From the NCBI RefSeq assembly GCF_902364365.1, contig NZ_CABJDN010000014.1, positions 1 to 64,000 of the forward strand: a stretch of 64,000 nucleotides of DNA, in the 5' to 3' direction. The translations under genes and the position numbers were made by a program. This document shows positions 9,575 through 18,412 of this stretch, in pieces; the stretch's first letter is position 1; each line of letters starts with the position of its first letter. The notes beneath the pieces are model-generated. The model made no database searches and had not been told where the DNA came from. It saw only the letters and a list, made by a program, of their open reading frames with translations. The DNA comes from Bacteroides intestinalis (GTDB lineage: Bacteria > Bacteroidota > Bacteroidia > Bacteroidales > Bacteroidaceae).

Positions 9575-11824
9575 ATGAAAGCTCGTTCAGTAATCCATAT
9601 ATCAATCATCGGTCTTTTATTTATTGTTCTGATACAGTTGGGTGGAATGATTTATGCCTATAAAGCCCAGATGAAAGTAGCGGAACAGTCGCTTAACAAA
9701 TACTTCTGGATGGCGTTTACTGAGACAGTGGACGATATGGTGAATAATTTACCTTATCCTGACGGAACAGTTGTGAGTGTTATTTATTTCCCACATCGGT
9801 TAGGTTTGAATCAGAATGAATTTAGTCAGGTTGGTGCCCAACAAACGGCACAAACTTTACGAAAAGTGTATAAACAGAAAGAGTTTCCTTTAGCTAAACT
9901 GGACAGCGTATTGCAGAGTAAACTGGAACATGCTTATATTAAAGGAAATGTAACGGTGGAACGGTTTAATACAGATACGGGAGAAATATTGGAAAGTACT
10001 CATTCTGATATACACGCAAACAGCACTGCCATAACTTCTGAGAAGGCTTTTATATACAAAGAAAAGGGAGAAGCTGTACGAGCCATTGTAGTTTTTCCTT
10101 TTGGGGATGTGATGCAGAATGTATTGCTTCTATTTGTCGTTACTTTTTTACTGCTGGGTGTAGTTGTCTATGCACTGGTCCTGCAAATGAAATCTCTTAT
10201 CGGGCAGCAACATAATTTGCGGAAACAGCAACAGGACTTTTATACATTGGCTGAACAAATGCGCATACCGGTTTCTGAAATTGTATCGGAAATGCCGCAT
10301 GAGACCTGGGAAGTGATAGAGAAAAAGAGTACTGTTCTACTGAGTATGACGGAAAAAACGCTCTCGAATGCAAAGGCGGAAGCATTGCTTGAACCTACTC
10401 GCAGAAAGATTCCATTAAAAGCTTTTTCTGTCATTAGTATTGCCGGCTTGCTTTTATTATTATCAGTATGGGCGGTTTATGTATATCATATCAGTTACCG
10501 GCAAATGGAACTTCGCGCTCAAGAGCATTTTGAAAAAATGTTTTATGAAGAAACCTATTATAACCGGTATATTTCGTTTCTTACTGCTAATAAAGGTGTG
10601 GGAGAAGCGGTTAAGGTTACAGGTATCACTCCTTATGTTGATAGGGTAGTTAAGAATTTTCGAAAACTTTATCTTGATAAGGGATATCATATCTGGCGAA
10701 ATAATGTTGTTGTGTATCATGTGGATTCAAAATTTGACGAGAGCTATCAGTTGCATGCTGCCTATATCATGCAAGACAGCATTAATAATAATGCTCGGAC
10801 ACCAATAACTTTTTCTTTGCAATTTGCCGATAGTGTTTTTGGTGGAGAACTTCGCAAAGCTGGCGTATCAGATGAAATTGATATCCATCAGATGAAATAT
10901 CCTTCGCAAGAAGTGATAGGCTCTGTAGTAAATCCCCATGTAGGTATTATGGATATGACGACAAAGCTTATACCATTGAATAAAGACAGTACCGAGTGTG
11001 TACGTGGTATCGTGCGCTCACCTCAGAAATCTATAATTGCTTCTATTTGGTATATGCTTTTGCCGCTTGGTATTACTTTTTTGTTTATGTGTGCTTGTGT
11101 TTATTTCCAGATACGTATCTGGCATGTGCAACGTAAGTTGAAGCAATTTCAGAAAGACTTTACTTACTCCATGATACACGACATGAAATCTCCTCTGAGT
11201 TCTATAATGATGGGAGCTCATATTCTGGTGAGCGGTAAGCTGGCAGATAAACCGGAAAAGATGGAGAAGTACAAGCAGGTAATAATTGATGAGTGTGAAC
11301 ATTTGCTGGCACTCTCCGGCCGGGTATTGATGCTGACCCAGATAGAACGGGGTGAATTGGAACTTCATAAAGAAATTATTCCCTTGGCTCCTTTGTTGAA
11401 AGATATCACGGAAAAGTATCTGCTGAAAGCGACTAAGAAAGTTAGCTTCATGATAAAGTGTGAAGAGACCTGTTCAGTGTATGCGGATATCTTCTGTTTG
11501 CGTGAAATACTTGGCAATCTGATTGATAATGCGATTAAATATTCAAAGGATGAAGTGGAAATTCTTCTTTCCTGTGAAGAGGTAGCCGGTTCTACAATAA
11601 TCAAAGTGCGGGATAACGGTATCGGAATTCCGTTGAAAGAGCAATGGAAGATATTTAATAAGTTTGAGAGACTGTCCGCCAATAATCGTAAATCAGGCAT
11701 TTCGGGCTTTGGCTTGGGACTGAGTTATGTGCTTCAGGTGATGAAAGCGCATGATGGTATGATTAGTGTAGAAAGCGTAGAGGGAAGCTACAGTGAATTC
11801 ACCATGCGCTTCCCTCTGAACTGA
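9575..11824 (+). CDS. Sensor histidine kinase with duplicated sensor module and degenerate first DHp (paralog 1)
   Basis: A 749-residue membrane kinase with two sensor modules in series. Module 1: TM about 7-28, periplasmic segment to about 178, TM 181-203, then a cytoplasmic segment 214-268 that reads as a degraded DHp (DFYTLAEQMRIPVSEI). Module 2: TM about 283-304, second periplasmic segment to about 485, TM 487-512, then a true DHp (DFTYSMIHDMKSPLSSI, His535) and an HATPase domain with N box NLIDNAIKYS, G1 DNGIGIP and G2 GFGLGL. In the first DHp-like segment the phospho-accepting His is replaced by Glu227 while the M-x-x-P framework is kept. Two paralogs lie at 12475 and 20916, with one OmpR-type regulator at 25166 as the likely shared partner. 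The signal sensed is unknown. Confidence 0.88.
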   Translation: MKARSVIHISIIGLLFIVLIQLGGMIYAYKAQMKVAEQSLNKYFWMAFTETVDDMVNNLPYPDGTVVSVIYFPHRLGLNQNEFSQVGAQQTAQTLRKVYKQKEFPLAKLDSVLQSKLEHAYIKGNVTVERFNTDTGEILESTHSDIHANSTAITSEKAFIYKEKGEAVRAIVVFPFGDVMQNVLLLFVVTFLLLGVVVYALVLQMKSLIGQQHNLRKQQQDFYTLAEQMRIPVSEIVSEMPHETWEVIEKKSTVLLSMTEKTLSNAKAEALLEPTRRKIPLKAFSVISIAGLLLLLSVWAVYVYHISYRQMELRAQEHFEKMFYEETYYNRYISFLTANKGVGEAVKVTGITPYVDRVVKNFRKLYLDKGYHIWRNNVVVYHVDSKFDESYQLHAAYIMQDSINNNARTPITFSLQFADSVFGGELRKAGVSDEIDIHQMKYPSQEVIGSVVNPHVGIMDMTTKLIPLNKDSTECVRGIVRSPQKSIIASIWYMLLPLGITFLFMCACVYFQIRIWHVQRKLKQFQKDFTYSMIHDMKSPLSSIMMGAHILVSGKLADKPEKMEKYKQVIIDECEHLLALSGRVLMLTQIERGELELHKEIIPLAPLLKDITEKYLLKATKKVSFMIKCEETCSVYADIFCLREILGNLIDNAIKYSKDEVEILLSCEEVAGSTIIKVRDNGIGIPLKEQWKIFNKFERLSANNRKSGISGFGLGLSYVLQVMKAHDGMISVESVEGSYSEFTMRFPLN

Positions 11825-11837
11825 AGTAATCCGTCAC

Positions 11838-12323
11838 TTATTTCTCTGCAAACAGAATGATTTCTTCCGGTTGTGTGGAGTGTTCTACCATTAGATTCCA
11901 GCTACTTTCTTTTTTGTTCCATTCGTAGCTTTGGTAATTTACGCCCATTCCGTTGATTTGGTAAACGGCTTTGGTCTTTACATCGGTGTAGGCATTGTCT
12001 TTGCTGTTCCATGCTGCGTATTCCACGTTTACTTCTCCACCGCCGTATGAGAAGTTCAGGCAATACTGTTTCTCGAAGCGTTGGTTGCCTTTACTCCATT
12101 TCGATACCTCTTTGCTGGATACACGTCCTTCGGCATCATACGCATAGTTATATTGCAGATGATTCTGGAGATATTTATTCTCTTTCACTTTGTATACATT
12201 TTTGGTTTCTACACGATCTCCATTCATGCGGGTGTTGTAGGCAAAACCTTCCAGACTGTTGTTATTTACTGCGTTTACGATTGAAGTTACTGCAAATACT
12301 ACTGATAATACTAAAGTTTTCAT
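11838..12323 (-). CDS. DUF3836-type secreted protein (group A, copy 1)
   Basis: A 161-residue small secreted protein; start chosen at the ATG at 12323, which opens a clean signal peptide (MKTLVLSVVFAVTSIVNA). An in-frame upstream ATG exists (leader MYNLKNNTI), see the leader finding. The mature part alternates aromatic and charged residues in beta-strand pattern (YKVKENKYLQNHLQYNYAYD, then GRVSSKEVSKW, CLNFSYGGGEVNVEYAAWNS), the pattern of the Bacteroides family DUF3836, whose function is unknown. It is convergent with kinase 1 (14 bases between stops) and divergent from kinase 2, sharing the intergenic region with its direct-repeat operator. Location periplasmic or outer-membrane facing; function not assigned. 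Confidence 0.78.
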   Translation of the reverse strand: MKTLVLSVVFAVTSIVNAVNNNSLEGFAYNTRMNGDRVETKNVYKVKENKYLQNHLQYNYAYDAEGRVSSKEVSKWSKGNQRFEKQYCLNFSYGGGEVNVEYAAWNSKDNAYTDVKTKAVYQINGMGVNYQSYEWNKKESSWNLMVEHSTQPEEIILFAEK

Positions 12324-12377
12324 AATGGTGTTATTTTTTAAGTTATACATTCTGTTTTCTTTGTCCTTTCGACATTG

Positions 12378-12436
12378 CAAAGGTAAGCTGGTGGCAGCGG
12401 AATGAATGTTATCTCAATGTTATCATTAGGTTAACG
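12378..12436 (-). promoter_or_regulatory. Promoter of DUF3836 copy 1 with triple 11-bp direct-repeat operator (site a)
   Basis: Reading the minus strand, GTTAACCTAAT, GATAACATTGA and GATAACATTC follow each other at 11-bp pitch (12404-12436). After 18 bp comes TACCTTTG (12378-12385), a perfect -7 box. No TTTG occurs at -33; the last repeat occupies that position, as expected for an activator-dependent promoter. Four further copies lie at 15468, 18227, 20662 and 25075. Direct repeats of about one helical turn are what OmpR-family dimers bind, and the only such regulator here is encoded at 25166. Confidence 0.75.
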
Positions 12437-12447
12437 TAGAAAAACGT

Positions 12448-12455
12448 TATATTTG
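12448..12455 (+). promoter_or_regulatory. -7 box of histidine kinase 2
   Basis: TATATTTG lies 19 bases before the kinase ATG at 12475. No TTTG sits at -33; the operator of site a ends 11 bp upstream, so the same bound regulator could act on this divergent promoter. Confidence 0.5.
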
Positions 12456-12474
12456 TCCCCCAAACAATAGCAAG

Positions 12475-14697
12475 ATGAAGCTTCGCTCACTCTATATCCT
12501 CTCTATTATAGGATTGTTTCTCGTTGTGGTGATACAATTGGGAGGCATGATATATGCTTATGACAGCTATAAAAATGAGGCGAAGCGTACACTGAACGAA
12601 TGTTTCCGGCAAGCTTTTATAGAAACGGTAGATAACCGGGTGAATAACCTGCCTTTTCCTGATTATACCGTACCATTCTATTCGTACATCCGCAGGGATG
12701 AAAAGATGCCTTACGATGAAATGGTATTTCTGGGATATCAGCAAGTAGCCTCTTTTCTGGAAGATGTTTATCATGTGGAGATACCTCTGGATGAGATGGA
12801 AGAGGTATTGGAAAAGAAGTTGAAATGGAAGAACATCGATAGGACCGTATGGATTGATTCGGTAGAAGATCACAGTAAATATTCCGCTTACAGGCGTTTC
12901 AAAACGGTTATCTCGGAGCAGGCATGGCTGAATGAAAGTAAGGGTAAAGCGATAGAAGCTACCATTATTTCTCCTTTCCTTCCACTTGTGAAGGATGTGT
13001 TTTTCCTGTTCCTTCCTACTCTGTTATTAACTGCTTTCCTTATTTACAGTTGGGCACAGCAGATGAAGTATATCATCAGCCAGCGCCGGGGGATTGAGGA
13101 ACAGCGCTCTGCTTTCTATGCTCTGGCGGAGAAAATGAGGTTGCCGATAGGTAAGGTGCGCAGGCAGATTCCCGAACAACAGTGGGAGGCCATAGAAACA
13201 TCGAGCAGGCAGATTCTGGATATGACGGAGCAAACACTTTCCATGGCTAAAGAAGAGGAGTGGAAACGTCAGGCCCGTAAACAACATTCGTTTAAGGTAT
13301 TCTTCATAGTCAGCCTGTTGGCAAGTTGTTTGTTGATGGTAGCTTGGTTTGCTTATTTGTACCGCACAGCTGCCCGTGAGACTGCTTATCAGGTGAATGA
13401 TTGCTTTGAAGCGGCTTTCTATGATGAGGTGATTGAACGTTATCCGTTGCTCCTTTCACAGACTAAAGGAGGAAAAAAATCCGTGGAACAGAAATCTGCG
13501 GAGGAAGCTCCTTTTGCCAAGGAACAACGAAAATTTCTACAAGGAAAAGAGGCTGAGTATAGCATAAACAGCTTGTTTGTGGTACATACCTATAATACGA
13601 TTGATCAGAATTATCGTCTTCGTGCAGCCTTGATTATGCAACGTGAGATCAGTGAAAGTAGCATAGAAATACCCTTGTCTTCTTTATACCTGGATTCAGC
13701 TTTTGCGGAGCGCTTAAGCCGTTTGGGCATAAAGTCACGTAGTGGTATTCGTCAGTTTCTCCGTTCTTCGGATAGTACGGTTACAGAGGTTGGATACGCT
13801 TCCAGAAAGTATGGTGATTATACTTCTCAGTTTATTCCTTTGAAAGAAGACAGTACGCTTTGTGTGCAGGGAGTTGTGAAGAACCCTTATCGTCATGTGG
13901 CGACTTCTATCTGGTATCTTTTGCTTCCCCTGTGGATTACATTCCTGGTAATGCTCGATTGTATCTTCGGCCAGGTGAAAGTGCTTCGGATGCAACATCG
14001 TCTGGAGCAGTTCCAGAAAGACTTTACTTACGCTATGATTCATGATATGAAGTCTCCGTTGAATTCCATATTGATGGCGGCACATGTGCTGGCAGGGGGA
14101 AAACTGGCGGGTAAACCTGAAAAAGAAGAGAAATACCGCCTGGTGATGACGGAAGAAAGCGAGCATCTGCTGGCTTTATCGAACAGGGTATTGATGCTTA
14201 CACAATTGGATGAAGGGCATTTGGAGTTGCATAAGGAAGATGTTTCCCTGCGTCCGTTGCTCGATGATCTGATAGCGAAGATTTCTCTGAAAGCCGGTAA
14301 GAGGGTGGAATTCAATACGGTTTATCATCGTTGTGAGACGGTCTATGCGGATGCTTTCTGCCTGCGTGAAGTGCTGGGAAACTTATTGGACAATGCGATC
14401 AAGTATTCTCGTGAAGAGTTGAAGATAGACATTATCTGTGAGTCGGAAAGGGGAGTATGCAAAATTAAGGTATGCGATAACGGGTTGGGTATCTCCTTGA
14501 AAGACCAGTCGCGTATCTTCAATCGCTTTGAACGTTCTGCGGCGGCAGCACGCAGTAGTAAAGGGGGAGCCACAGGTTTTGGCTTAGGTTTGAACTATGT
14601 GCAGCAAGTGATGCTGGCACATGAGGGCAGGGTAGAAGTGGAGAGTGAAGAAGGCCGTTTCAGTGAGTTTACTCTTTATTTTCCGGCACGATCCTGA
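12475..14697 (+). CDS. Sensor histidine kinase with duplicated sensor module (paralog 2)
   Basis: A 740-residue paralog of the kinase at 9575 with the same plan: TM about 6-28, periplasmic segment, TM about 173-197, degenerate DHp (AFYALAEKMRLPIGKV, with Glu219 at the position of the phospho-His), TM about 274-296, second periplasmic segment, TM about 479-500, true DHp (DFTYAMIHDMKSPLNSI, His523), then HATPase (NLLDNAIKYS, DNGLGIS, GFGLGL). The short conserved start QLGGMIYAYDSY is shared with both paralogs, while the periplasmic segments diverge most, suggesting different ligands with common output. It is divergent from a DUF3836 gene across the direct-repeat operator and convergent with the DUF3267-like gene (2 bases between stops). 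Confidence 0.87.
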   Translation: MKLRSLYILSIIGLFLVVVIQLGGMIYAYDSYKNEAKRTLNECFRQAFIETVDNRVNNLPFPDYTVPFYSYIRRDEKMPYDEMVFLGYQQVASFLEDVYHVEIPLDEMEEVLEKKLKWKNIDRTVWIDSVEDHSKYSAYRRFKTVISEQAWLNESKGKAIEATIISPFLPLVKDVFFLFLPTLLLTAFLIYSWAQQMKYIISQRRGIEEQRSAFYALAEKMRLPIGKVRRQIPEQQWEAIETSSRQILDMTEQTLSMAKEEEWKRQARKQHSFKVFFIVSLLASCLLMVAWFAYLYRTAARETAYQVNDCFEAAFYDEVIERYPLLLSQTKGGKKSVEQKSAEEAPFAKEQRKFLQGKEAEYSINSLFVVHTYNTIDQNYRLRAALIMQREISESSIEIPLSSLYLDSAFAERLSRLGIKSRSGIRQFLRSSDSTVTEVGYASRKYGDYTSQFIPLKEDSTLCVQGVVKNPYRHVATSIWYLLLPLWITFLVMLDCIFGQVKVLRMQHRLEQFQKDFTYAMIHDMKSPLNSILMAAHVLAGGKLAGKPEKEEKYRLVMTEESEHLLALSNRVLMLTQLDEGHLELHKEDVSLRPLLDDLIAKISLKAGKRVEFNTVYHRCETVYADAFCLREVLGNLLDNAIKYSREELKIDIICESERGVCKIKVCDNGLGISLKDQSRIFNRFERSAAAARSSKGGATGFGLGLNYVQQVMLAHEGRVEVESEEGRFSEFTLYFPARS

Positions 14698-14699
14698 CT

Positions 14700-15245
14700 T
14701 TACCATATATGGAATCGCAACTCCTGTGAACAGTCGTTGATAAATGCATCTTTGCCGAATGAACGCAGTTTCCAGAGGATGCAGATGTCATCTATGCTAC
14801 CGATAAGTAAGAATGTTCCGAATAATGTGAAATAATAATTCCCTGTTGCCATGCCGTACAAAAGCGGAAGGATGCCTAACAACAGAATAGGTAAGAAGCA
14901 GGCTGTACGATATTGCCACATTCTGATGGGTTCGTTGCAGTGGCAGAAACGTATGCCTCCCTTATGCTTTACGAAGGAGATGGACCGGAAACCTTTGGGC
15001 GAAAAGATTCCGAAGAATAGTGCATGAAGCAATAGATTTACTCCAAAGCCTGCCAGGGCGCACGACCAGAATATCAGGAATGATACATGAGCCATATCTT
15101 CTCCATGTATCCACCGGAATAAGAGCAGTATGGGTACTGTAAAAAGGATTGCAGCCAGTATTCCATACTTGTTGATCTTGTTTCCCGAAACCATGATTTC
15201 GGTTCCTTTCTTGCTTTGTACAATTGAGATATCCGCTTTCATCAT
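14700..15245 (-). CDS. DUF3267-like membrane protein with degenerate zincin motif
   Basis: A 181-residue membrane protein with about four hydrophobic segments (residues about 28-45, 55-75, 115-133, 138-158). The pattern of a short motif near the second segment, a cytoplasmic GGIRFCHCNEPIRMWQYR stretch and a final IGSIDDICILWKLR helix resembles DUF3267, a family of putative membrane zinc peptidases. The usual HExxH is not present: the aligned place reads NLLLHALFFG, keeping only the last His, so proteolytic activity is doubtful. The start is one of two adjacent ATGs (15245 or 15242). It follows a 45-residue peptide gene by 12 bases and is probably cotranscribed from the direct-repeat promoter at 15442. 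The family assignment is moderate. Confidence 0.6.
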   Translation of the reverse strand: MMKADISIVQSKKGTEIMVSGNKINKYGILAAILFTVPILLLFRWIHGEDMAHVSFLIFWSCALAGFGVNLLLHALFFGIFSPKGFRSISFVKHKGGIRFCHCNEPIRMWQYRTACFLPILLLGILPLLYGMATGNYYFTLFGTFLLIGSIDDICILWKLRSFGKDAFINDCSQELRFHIW

Positions 15246-15257
15246 CTGTTTTTTCTA

Positions 15258-15395
15258 TTAATTGAAGAATATATTTGCAATGGCATGTTTGAGTCCTGTG
15301 TATGCAGGATTGACTGTGGCCATTAATACGTAAGCTGCCAAAACGATTGCAATACCTTTTGTAAATTCGATTCCTATTTTCTGGAATTTCTTCAT
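15258..15395 (-). CDS. 45-residue single-pass membrane peptide
   Basis: The minus strand holds an intact 45-codon ORF with ATG at 15393-15395 and TAA at 15258-15260. It begins MKKFQKIGIEF, has a hydrophobic helix (GIAIVLAAYVLMATV, about 14-28) and ends GLKHAIANIFFN. It lies 12 bases upstream of the DUF3267-like gene and directly downstream of a strong -7 box with the direct-repeat operator, which supports it being real. The leader carries the MYHLKNK pseudo-start also seen before the DUF3836 genes. No homology is claimed; it may be a regulatory membrane peptide or a partner of the following protein. Confidence 0.6.
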   Translation of the reverse strand: MKKFQKIGIEFTKGIAIVLAAYVLMATVNPAYTGLKHAIANIFFN

Positions 15396-15441
15396 GACTT
15401 GTTTATTCTTTAAGTGATACATTGGGTTTATTTCGATGTTG

Positions 15442-15500
15442 CAAAGGTAAGGCGGCAGGGAGAGAAGGAATGTTATCGCAATGTTATCTTTAGGTTAACG
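15442..15500 (-). promoter_or_regulatory. Promoter of 45-aa peptide/DUF3267 operon with triple direct repeat (site b)
   Basis: On the minus strand GTTAACCTAAA, GATAACATTGC and GATAACATTC lie in tandem (15468-15500), then 18 bp, then TACCTTTG (15442-15449). Architecture and spacing are identical to site a. The predicted transcript starts near 15435 and runs through the peptide and the membrane protein. Confidence 0.75.
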
Positions 15501-15719
15501 ATCATAAGGCGGTATGCAAGAAACAGGTGTTTTTTAGTAAGGTATAAAGAACTAATAAAACTTACTGGCAAATCCTTTCTGTATGATTATGGGGTAAATG
15601 GGTATTCCAATATAAATTGAGATAGTATTGCTCATCATTTGATTCATTACTATTTCGCCATGAATTAGATCATTATCCTTAGTTTTGTCTGTTATTCTAT
15701 TGAACTATTCCCCTTATAA

Positions 15720-15853
15720 TTGAAAATATCCCCTTGCTTCTTCTCTGCTTAATGATAATAATCAGTTGAAAAACATAGATTTATAGTAAAAATACGACTT
15801 TCTATTTGTCCCCCCTGTTTCTTTCCTGTTTTATGTCTATCTTCTTATTTTTG
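15720..15853 (+). promoter_or_regulatory. Three-box upstream element and promoter of lemA operon
   Basis: Box 1 TTGAAAATATCCCC starts at 15720, box 2 TTGAAAAACATA at 15766, box 3 TTTGTCCCCCC at 15805 and the -7 box TATTTTTG at 15846. The start-to-start distances of 46, 39 and 41 bp recur exactly at 19088-19221 and 26829-26962. An extra TTCCCCTT lies just upstream of box 1. This explains most of the 518-base gap before lemA. Confidence 0.72.
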
Positions 15854-15913
15854 TTCCGGTCTCGTAAGTAGATACGATATAACTATTATTAATCTATATC
15901 AGAAAGTAAAATT

Positions 15914-16486
15914 ATGGAAAACCAGGGAATACTTCTTTATATCGGAATAGCCCTTATCATCTTATTGGTACTTTGGTATATCTGGACTGCCAATAATCTG
16001 ATTGCAAAGCGGAATCGGGTAAAGCAATGCCGTAGCGGCATTTGCGTGGCATTGAAGCAGCGGAACGATATGATACCGAATTTGGTAGCTGCCGTAAAGT
16101 CCTATATGGGACATGAGAATGAGACGCTGACCCGTATCGCAGAACTTCGTTCACGAACTTTTCAGCCTTCACAGGAGAGTGAACAGATAAAAACCGGTAA
16201 TGAGCTTTCTTCTTTAATCTCCAAACTTCAATTATCCGTAGAAGATTACCCGGAACTGAAGGCAAGCGAGCAGTTCACCCGGCTGCAAAGGAACATTGAA
16301 GATATGGAATTGCAACTGCAAGCCATACGCCGCACCTATAATGCTGCGGTCACCGACTATAATAACTCCATTGAGATGTTTCCCTCTTCCATCGTGGCCG
16401 GCCGGCAGAATCATCATCAGGAAGAACTGATTGATATTCCCGAACAGGAACAGCGGAATGTGGATGTCAGTGCACTTTTAAAGTAG
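15914..16486 (+). CDS. lemA: LemA family protein
   Basis: A 190-residue protein with one N-terminal membrane helix (about 6-25) followed by a helical LemA domain: KRNRVKQCRSGICVALKQRNDMIPNLVAAVKSY with the family-typical R-D-(M/L)-IPNLV motif, then coiled-coil helices (LQRNIEDMELQLQAIRRTYNAAVTDYN) with the A-x-x-x-YN ending. LemA proteins are membrane-anchored with helices on one face; their biochemical role is not established. It is followed 8 bases later by a DUF3137 protein, a frequent partner, and preceded by the three-box promoter. The C-terminal tail is variable and charged. Intact. Confidence 0.88.
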   Translation: MENQGILLYIGIALIILLVLWYIWTANNLIAKRNRVKQCRSGICVALKQRNDMIPNLVAAVKSYMGHENETLTRIAELRSRTFQPSQESEQIKTGNELSSLISKLQLSVEDYPELKASEQFTRLQRNIEDMELQLQAIRRTYNAAVTDYNNSIEMFPSSIVAGRQNHHQEELIDIPEQEQRNVDVSALLK

Positions 16487-16493
16487 ATGTAAT

Positions 16494-17525
16494 ATGGAAT
16501 CAATTGACTTCAGAAGCCTTTCTGAAAGGCTTCGTACCGAACTTTCCCGTGTATATTTCTGGCAAAAGATCGTTCGTATTCTGAGCATCATAGTCTATCT
16601 CTTTGTCTTTTGCTGGATGATGTTCGTCCTGTTTGGGGGCTATCTTGTTGGATACATCGGATTAGAGAACTACAGTGTGGTTACGCAATACATTTTCCCG
16701 GTTTTTATGGGATTTATTGTGCTGAACTTCGCATTCAGCCGCTCTCTTATGAAATTCCAAAGGCAGGAAAATGATATCATGCGCAGCATTATGTCTGCTA
16801 TGTTTCCATCCGTTCTTTTCTCCTTCTCTTCGCAACTGGACCAGCGTATATTATCCGGTAGCAAGCTCTTTAATTCTTCTTTTTCCGATCCGGCATTGGC
16901 GGCTACCACCTATGCTTATCTGGAAGTGCCGCGAGGGGATCGTACCCTTTATATAGCCGATATAGGGGTTTCCTATGGGCTGATGAATAAGTTGGAGCTC
17001 AACTCTGTAGCGGGCTATTTCGTGATGCTTTACCGCTATGTGCTCCGTCCGCTGTTTGCCTCCAGGTATGAAAGCAGTGCGCATAACTTCCGCGGAATGT
17101 TTGGCTGGTGTCGTCTGGAACGTAGTTTTAAAGGCAGCACGATTATCCTGCCCGACCATCTGGAACAAAAGGTCGGCTATCTGGCAAAGAATATCCAGGG
17201 CTTGAAGAAACGCTATAATGCCCGTTTCGTTCATCTGGAAGACCCGGATTTCGAGAAGTATTTCGTGGTTTATGCCGATGACGAAGTAACCGCTCGTATG
17301 ATACTTACACCGGCAATCATGCGTCAGATTACCCGTCTGCGCGAAATATTCGGGCACGATATGATGCTCTCTTTCAGCAAAGATACTTTTTACTATGCGG
17401 GAGTGATGCCTGACGGCTTCCTCTGTCTTCGCAAACAGGCACTGGACAATGAGTATCTGCTTGAAGAGATATACAATGACATAAACCTTGCCTGCCAGGT
17501 GACGGATGAACTAAGGCTAAACTAA
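16494..17525 (+). CDS. DUF3137 domain membrane protein
   Basis: A 343-residue protein with two adjacent membrane helices near the N-terminus (about 24-45 and 55-78), separated by a short loop, then a soluble domain. The SLSERLRTELSRVYFWQ start and the later FRGMFGWCRLERSFKGSTIILPD, KKRYNARFVHLEDPDFEKYFVVYADDEVTARMILTPAIM segments match DUF3137, whose function is unknown and which often sits beside LemA. It is 8 bases behind lemA and ends before a clear terminator at 17588. The pair probably forms a membrane complex; that is inference from gene pairing. Confidence 0.83.
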   Translation: MESIDFRSLSERLRTELSRVYFWQKIVRILSIIVYLFVFCWMMFVLFGGYLVGYIGLENYSVVTQYIFPVFMGFIVLNFAFSRSLMKFQRQENDIMRSIMSAMFPSVLFSFSSQLDQRILSGSKLFNSSFSDPALAATTYAYLEVPRGDRTLYIADIGVSYGLMNKLELNSVAGYFVMLYRYVLRPLFASRYESSAHNFRGMFGWCRLERSFKGSTIILPDHLEQKVGYLAKNIQGLKKRYNARFVHLEDPDFEKYFVVYADDEVTARMILTPAIMRQITRLREIFGHDMMLSFSKDTFYYAGVMPDGFLCLRKQALDNEYLLEEIYNDINLACQVTDELRLN

Positions 17526-17587
17526 TTACATAATTAATTACCCTCTGAATATTCTAAACACGAAGACTGACTTTAAGTGATAATTGC

Positions 17588-17631
17588 AAACGCGGCTGTC
17601 TGAAAGATTATCTTTCGGCAGCTGCGTTTTT
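17588..17631 (+). terminator. Terminator between DUF3137 gene and DUF3836 copy 2
   Basis: An imperfect inverted repeat of about 20 bp (AACGCGGCTG... paired with CAGCTGCGTT) with a short AT loop, followed by TTTTTC. It lies between convergent genes and could serve both. Confidence 0.75.
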
Positions 17632-17668
17632 CATTGGAAACTGTAAGAGAGAATTCTTGTTAGAGTAA

Positions 17669-18154
17669 TTATCTGTTTGCCAGCAAAGCGCTGTTCCAAT
17701 TTGTTGCATTGTGCTCTGTTACCAGATTCCAGGAGTTATCTTTCTCATTCCAGTTGTAAGCCATGTAGTTCATGCCGTTCTCGTTCATCTGGTAAACGGC
17801 TTTGACTTTCACATTTGTGTAGTCACCGGCTTTGCTGTTCCATGCTACATATTCCACGTTTACTTCGTTGTCGGTGTAGCTGAAGTTGAGGCAATACAGC
17901 TTTTCAAATCGGCTGTTGTTCTGGTTCCATTTCAAGATTTCCTTGGCGGATACGCGTCCTTTTTCATCATGTGTGTAGTTGTATTGCAGGTGGCGTTCCA
18001 GATACTTGCCTTCTTTTACTTTATAGACTGTCTGGGTTTCTACACCGTTTTCCTGTTTCTCACTGTTGTAAGCGAAATCTTTTACGTTGTTACCACTTGC
18101 TGCGTTTACTACTGATGTCAATGCAAATACTACTGATAATACTAGAGCTTTCAT
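17669..18154 (-). CDS. DUF3836-type secreted protein (group A, copy 2)
   Basis: A 161-residue secreted protein starting at the ATG at 18154 (signal peptide MKALVLSVVFALTSVVNA). It is almost identical to the copy at 20104-20589; differences cluster at the C-terminus (NWNSALLANR against HWSSVLLANK). Conserved strands include YKVKEGKYLERHLQYNYTHD, CLNFSYTDNEVNVEYVAWNS and NYMAYNWNEKDNSWNL. The in-frame pseudo-start MYNLKNKII lies just upstream. It is transcribed from the site c promoter. The near identity with copy 3, including the upstream region, indicates a recent local duplication. Function unknown; probably periplasmic or surface. Confidence 0.78.
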   Translation of the reverse strand: MKALVLSVVFALTSVVNAASGNNVKDFAYNSEKQENGVETQTVYKVKEGKYLERHLQYNYTHDEKGRVSAKEILKWNQNNSRFEKLYCLNFSYTDNEVNVEYVAWNSKAGDYTNVKVKAVYQMNENGMNYMAYNWNEKDNSWNLVTEHNATNWNSALLANR

Positions 18155-18200
18155 AATAATTTTATTTTTTAAGTTATACATTTCGTTACTTTTGATGTTG

Positions 18201-18259
18201 CAAAGATAGAGCAGGGGCATGAGGATGAATGTTATCGTAATGTTATCATTAGGTTAATA
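18201..18259 (-). promoter_or_regulatory. Promoter of DUF3836 copy 2 with triple direct repeat (site c)
   Basis: Minus strand: ATTAACCTAAT, GATAACATTAC, GATAACATTC (18227-18259), an 18-bp spacer, then TATCTTTG (18201-18208). Same layout as sites a, b and d. The outermost base of the first repeat differs (A for G), the only difference in this copy. Confidence 0.74.
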
Positions 18260-18412
18260 AAGAGAGTTTCTTAATCCGATGGTGGAATTCTGCAAATAAG
18301 CCTGTTTTCAAGCGGGAGGTATAGTCGTAAGATTATGCCTTTCCTTGTGGTTGAGGAGGGAGACAGCGGTGCTTTGTCACGCCTCTACTTGTTCCATTTT
18401 GTTTCTTCCTCT

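Noticed and set aside
12449..12462. TTTGTCCCCC after the kinase 2 -7 box as a fourth three-box element
   Set aside because: It lies within and after the -7 box rather than 41 bp before it, and boxes 1 and 2 are absent.
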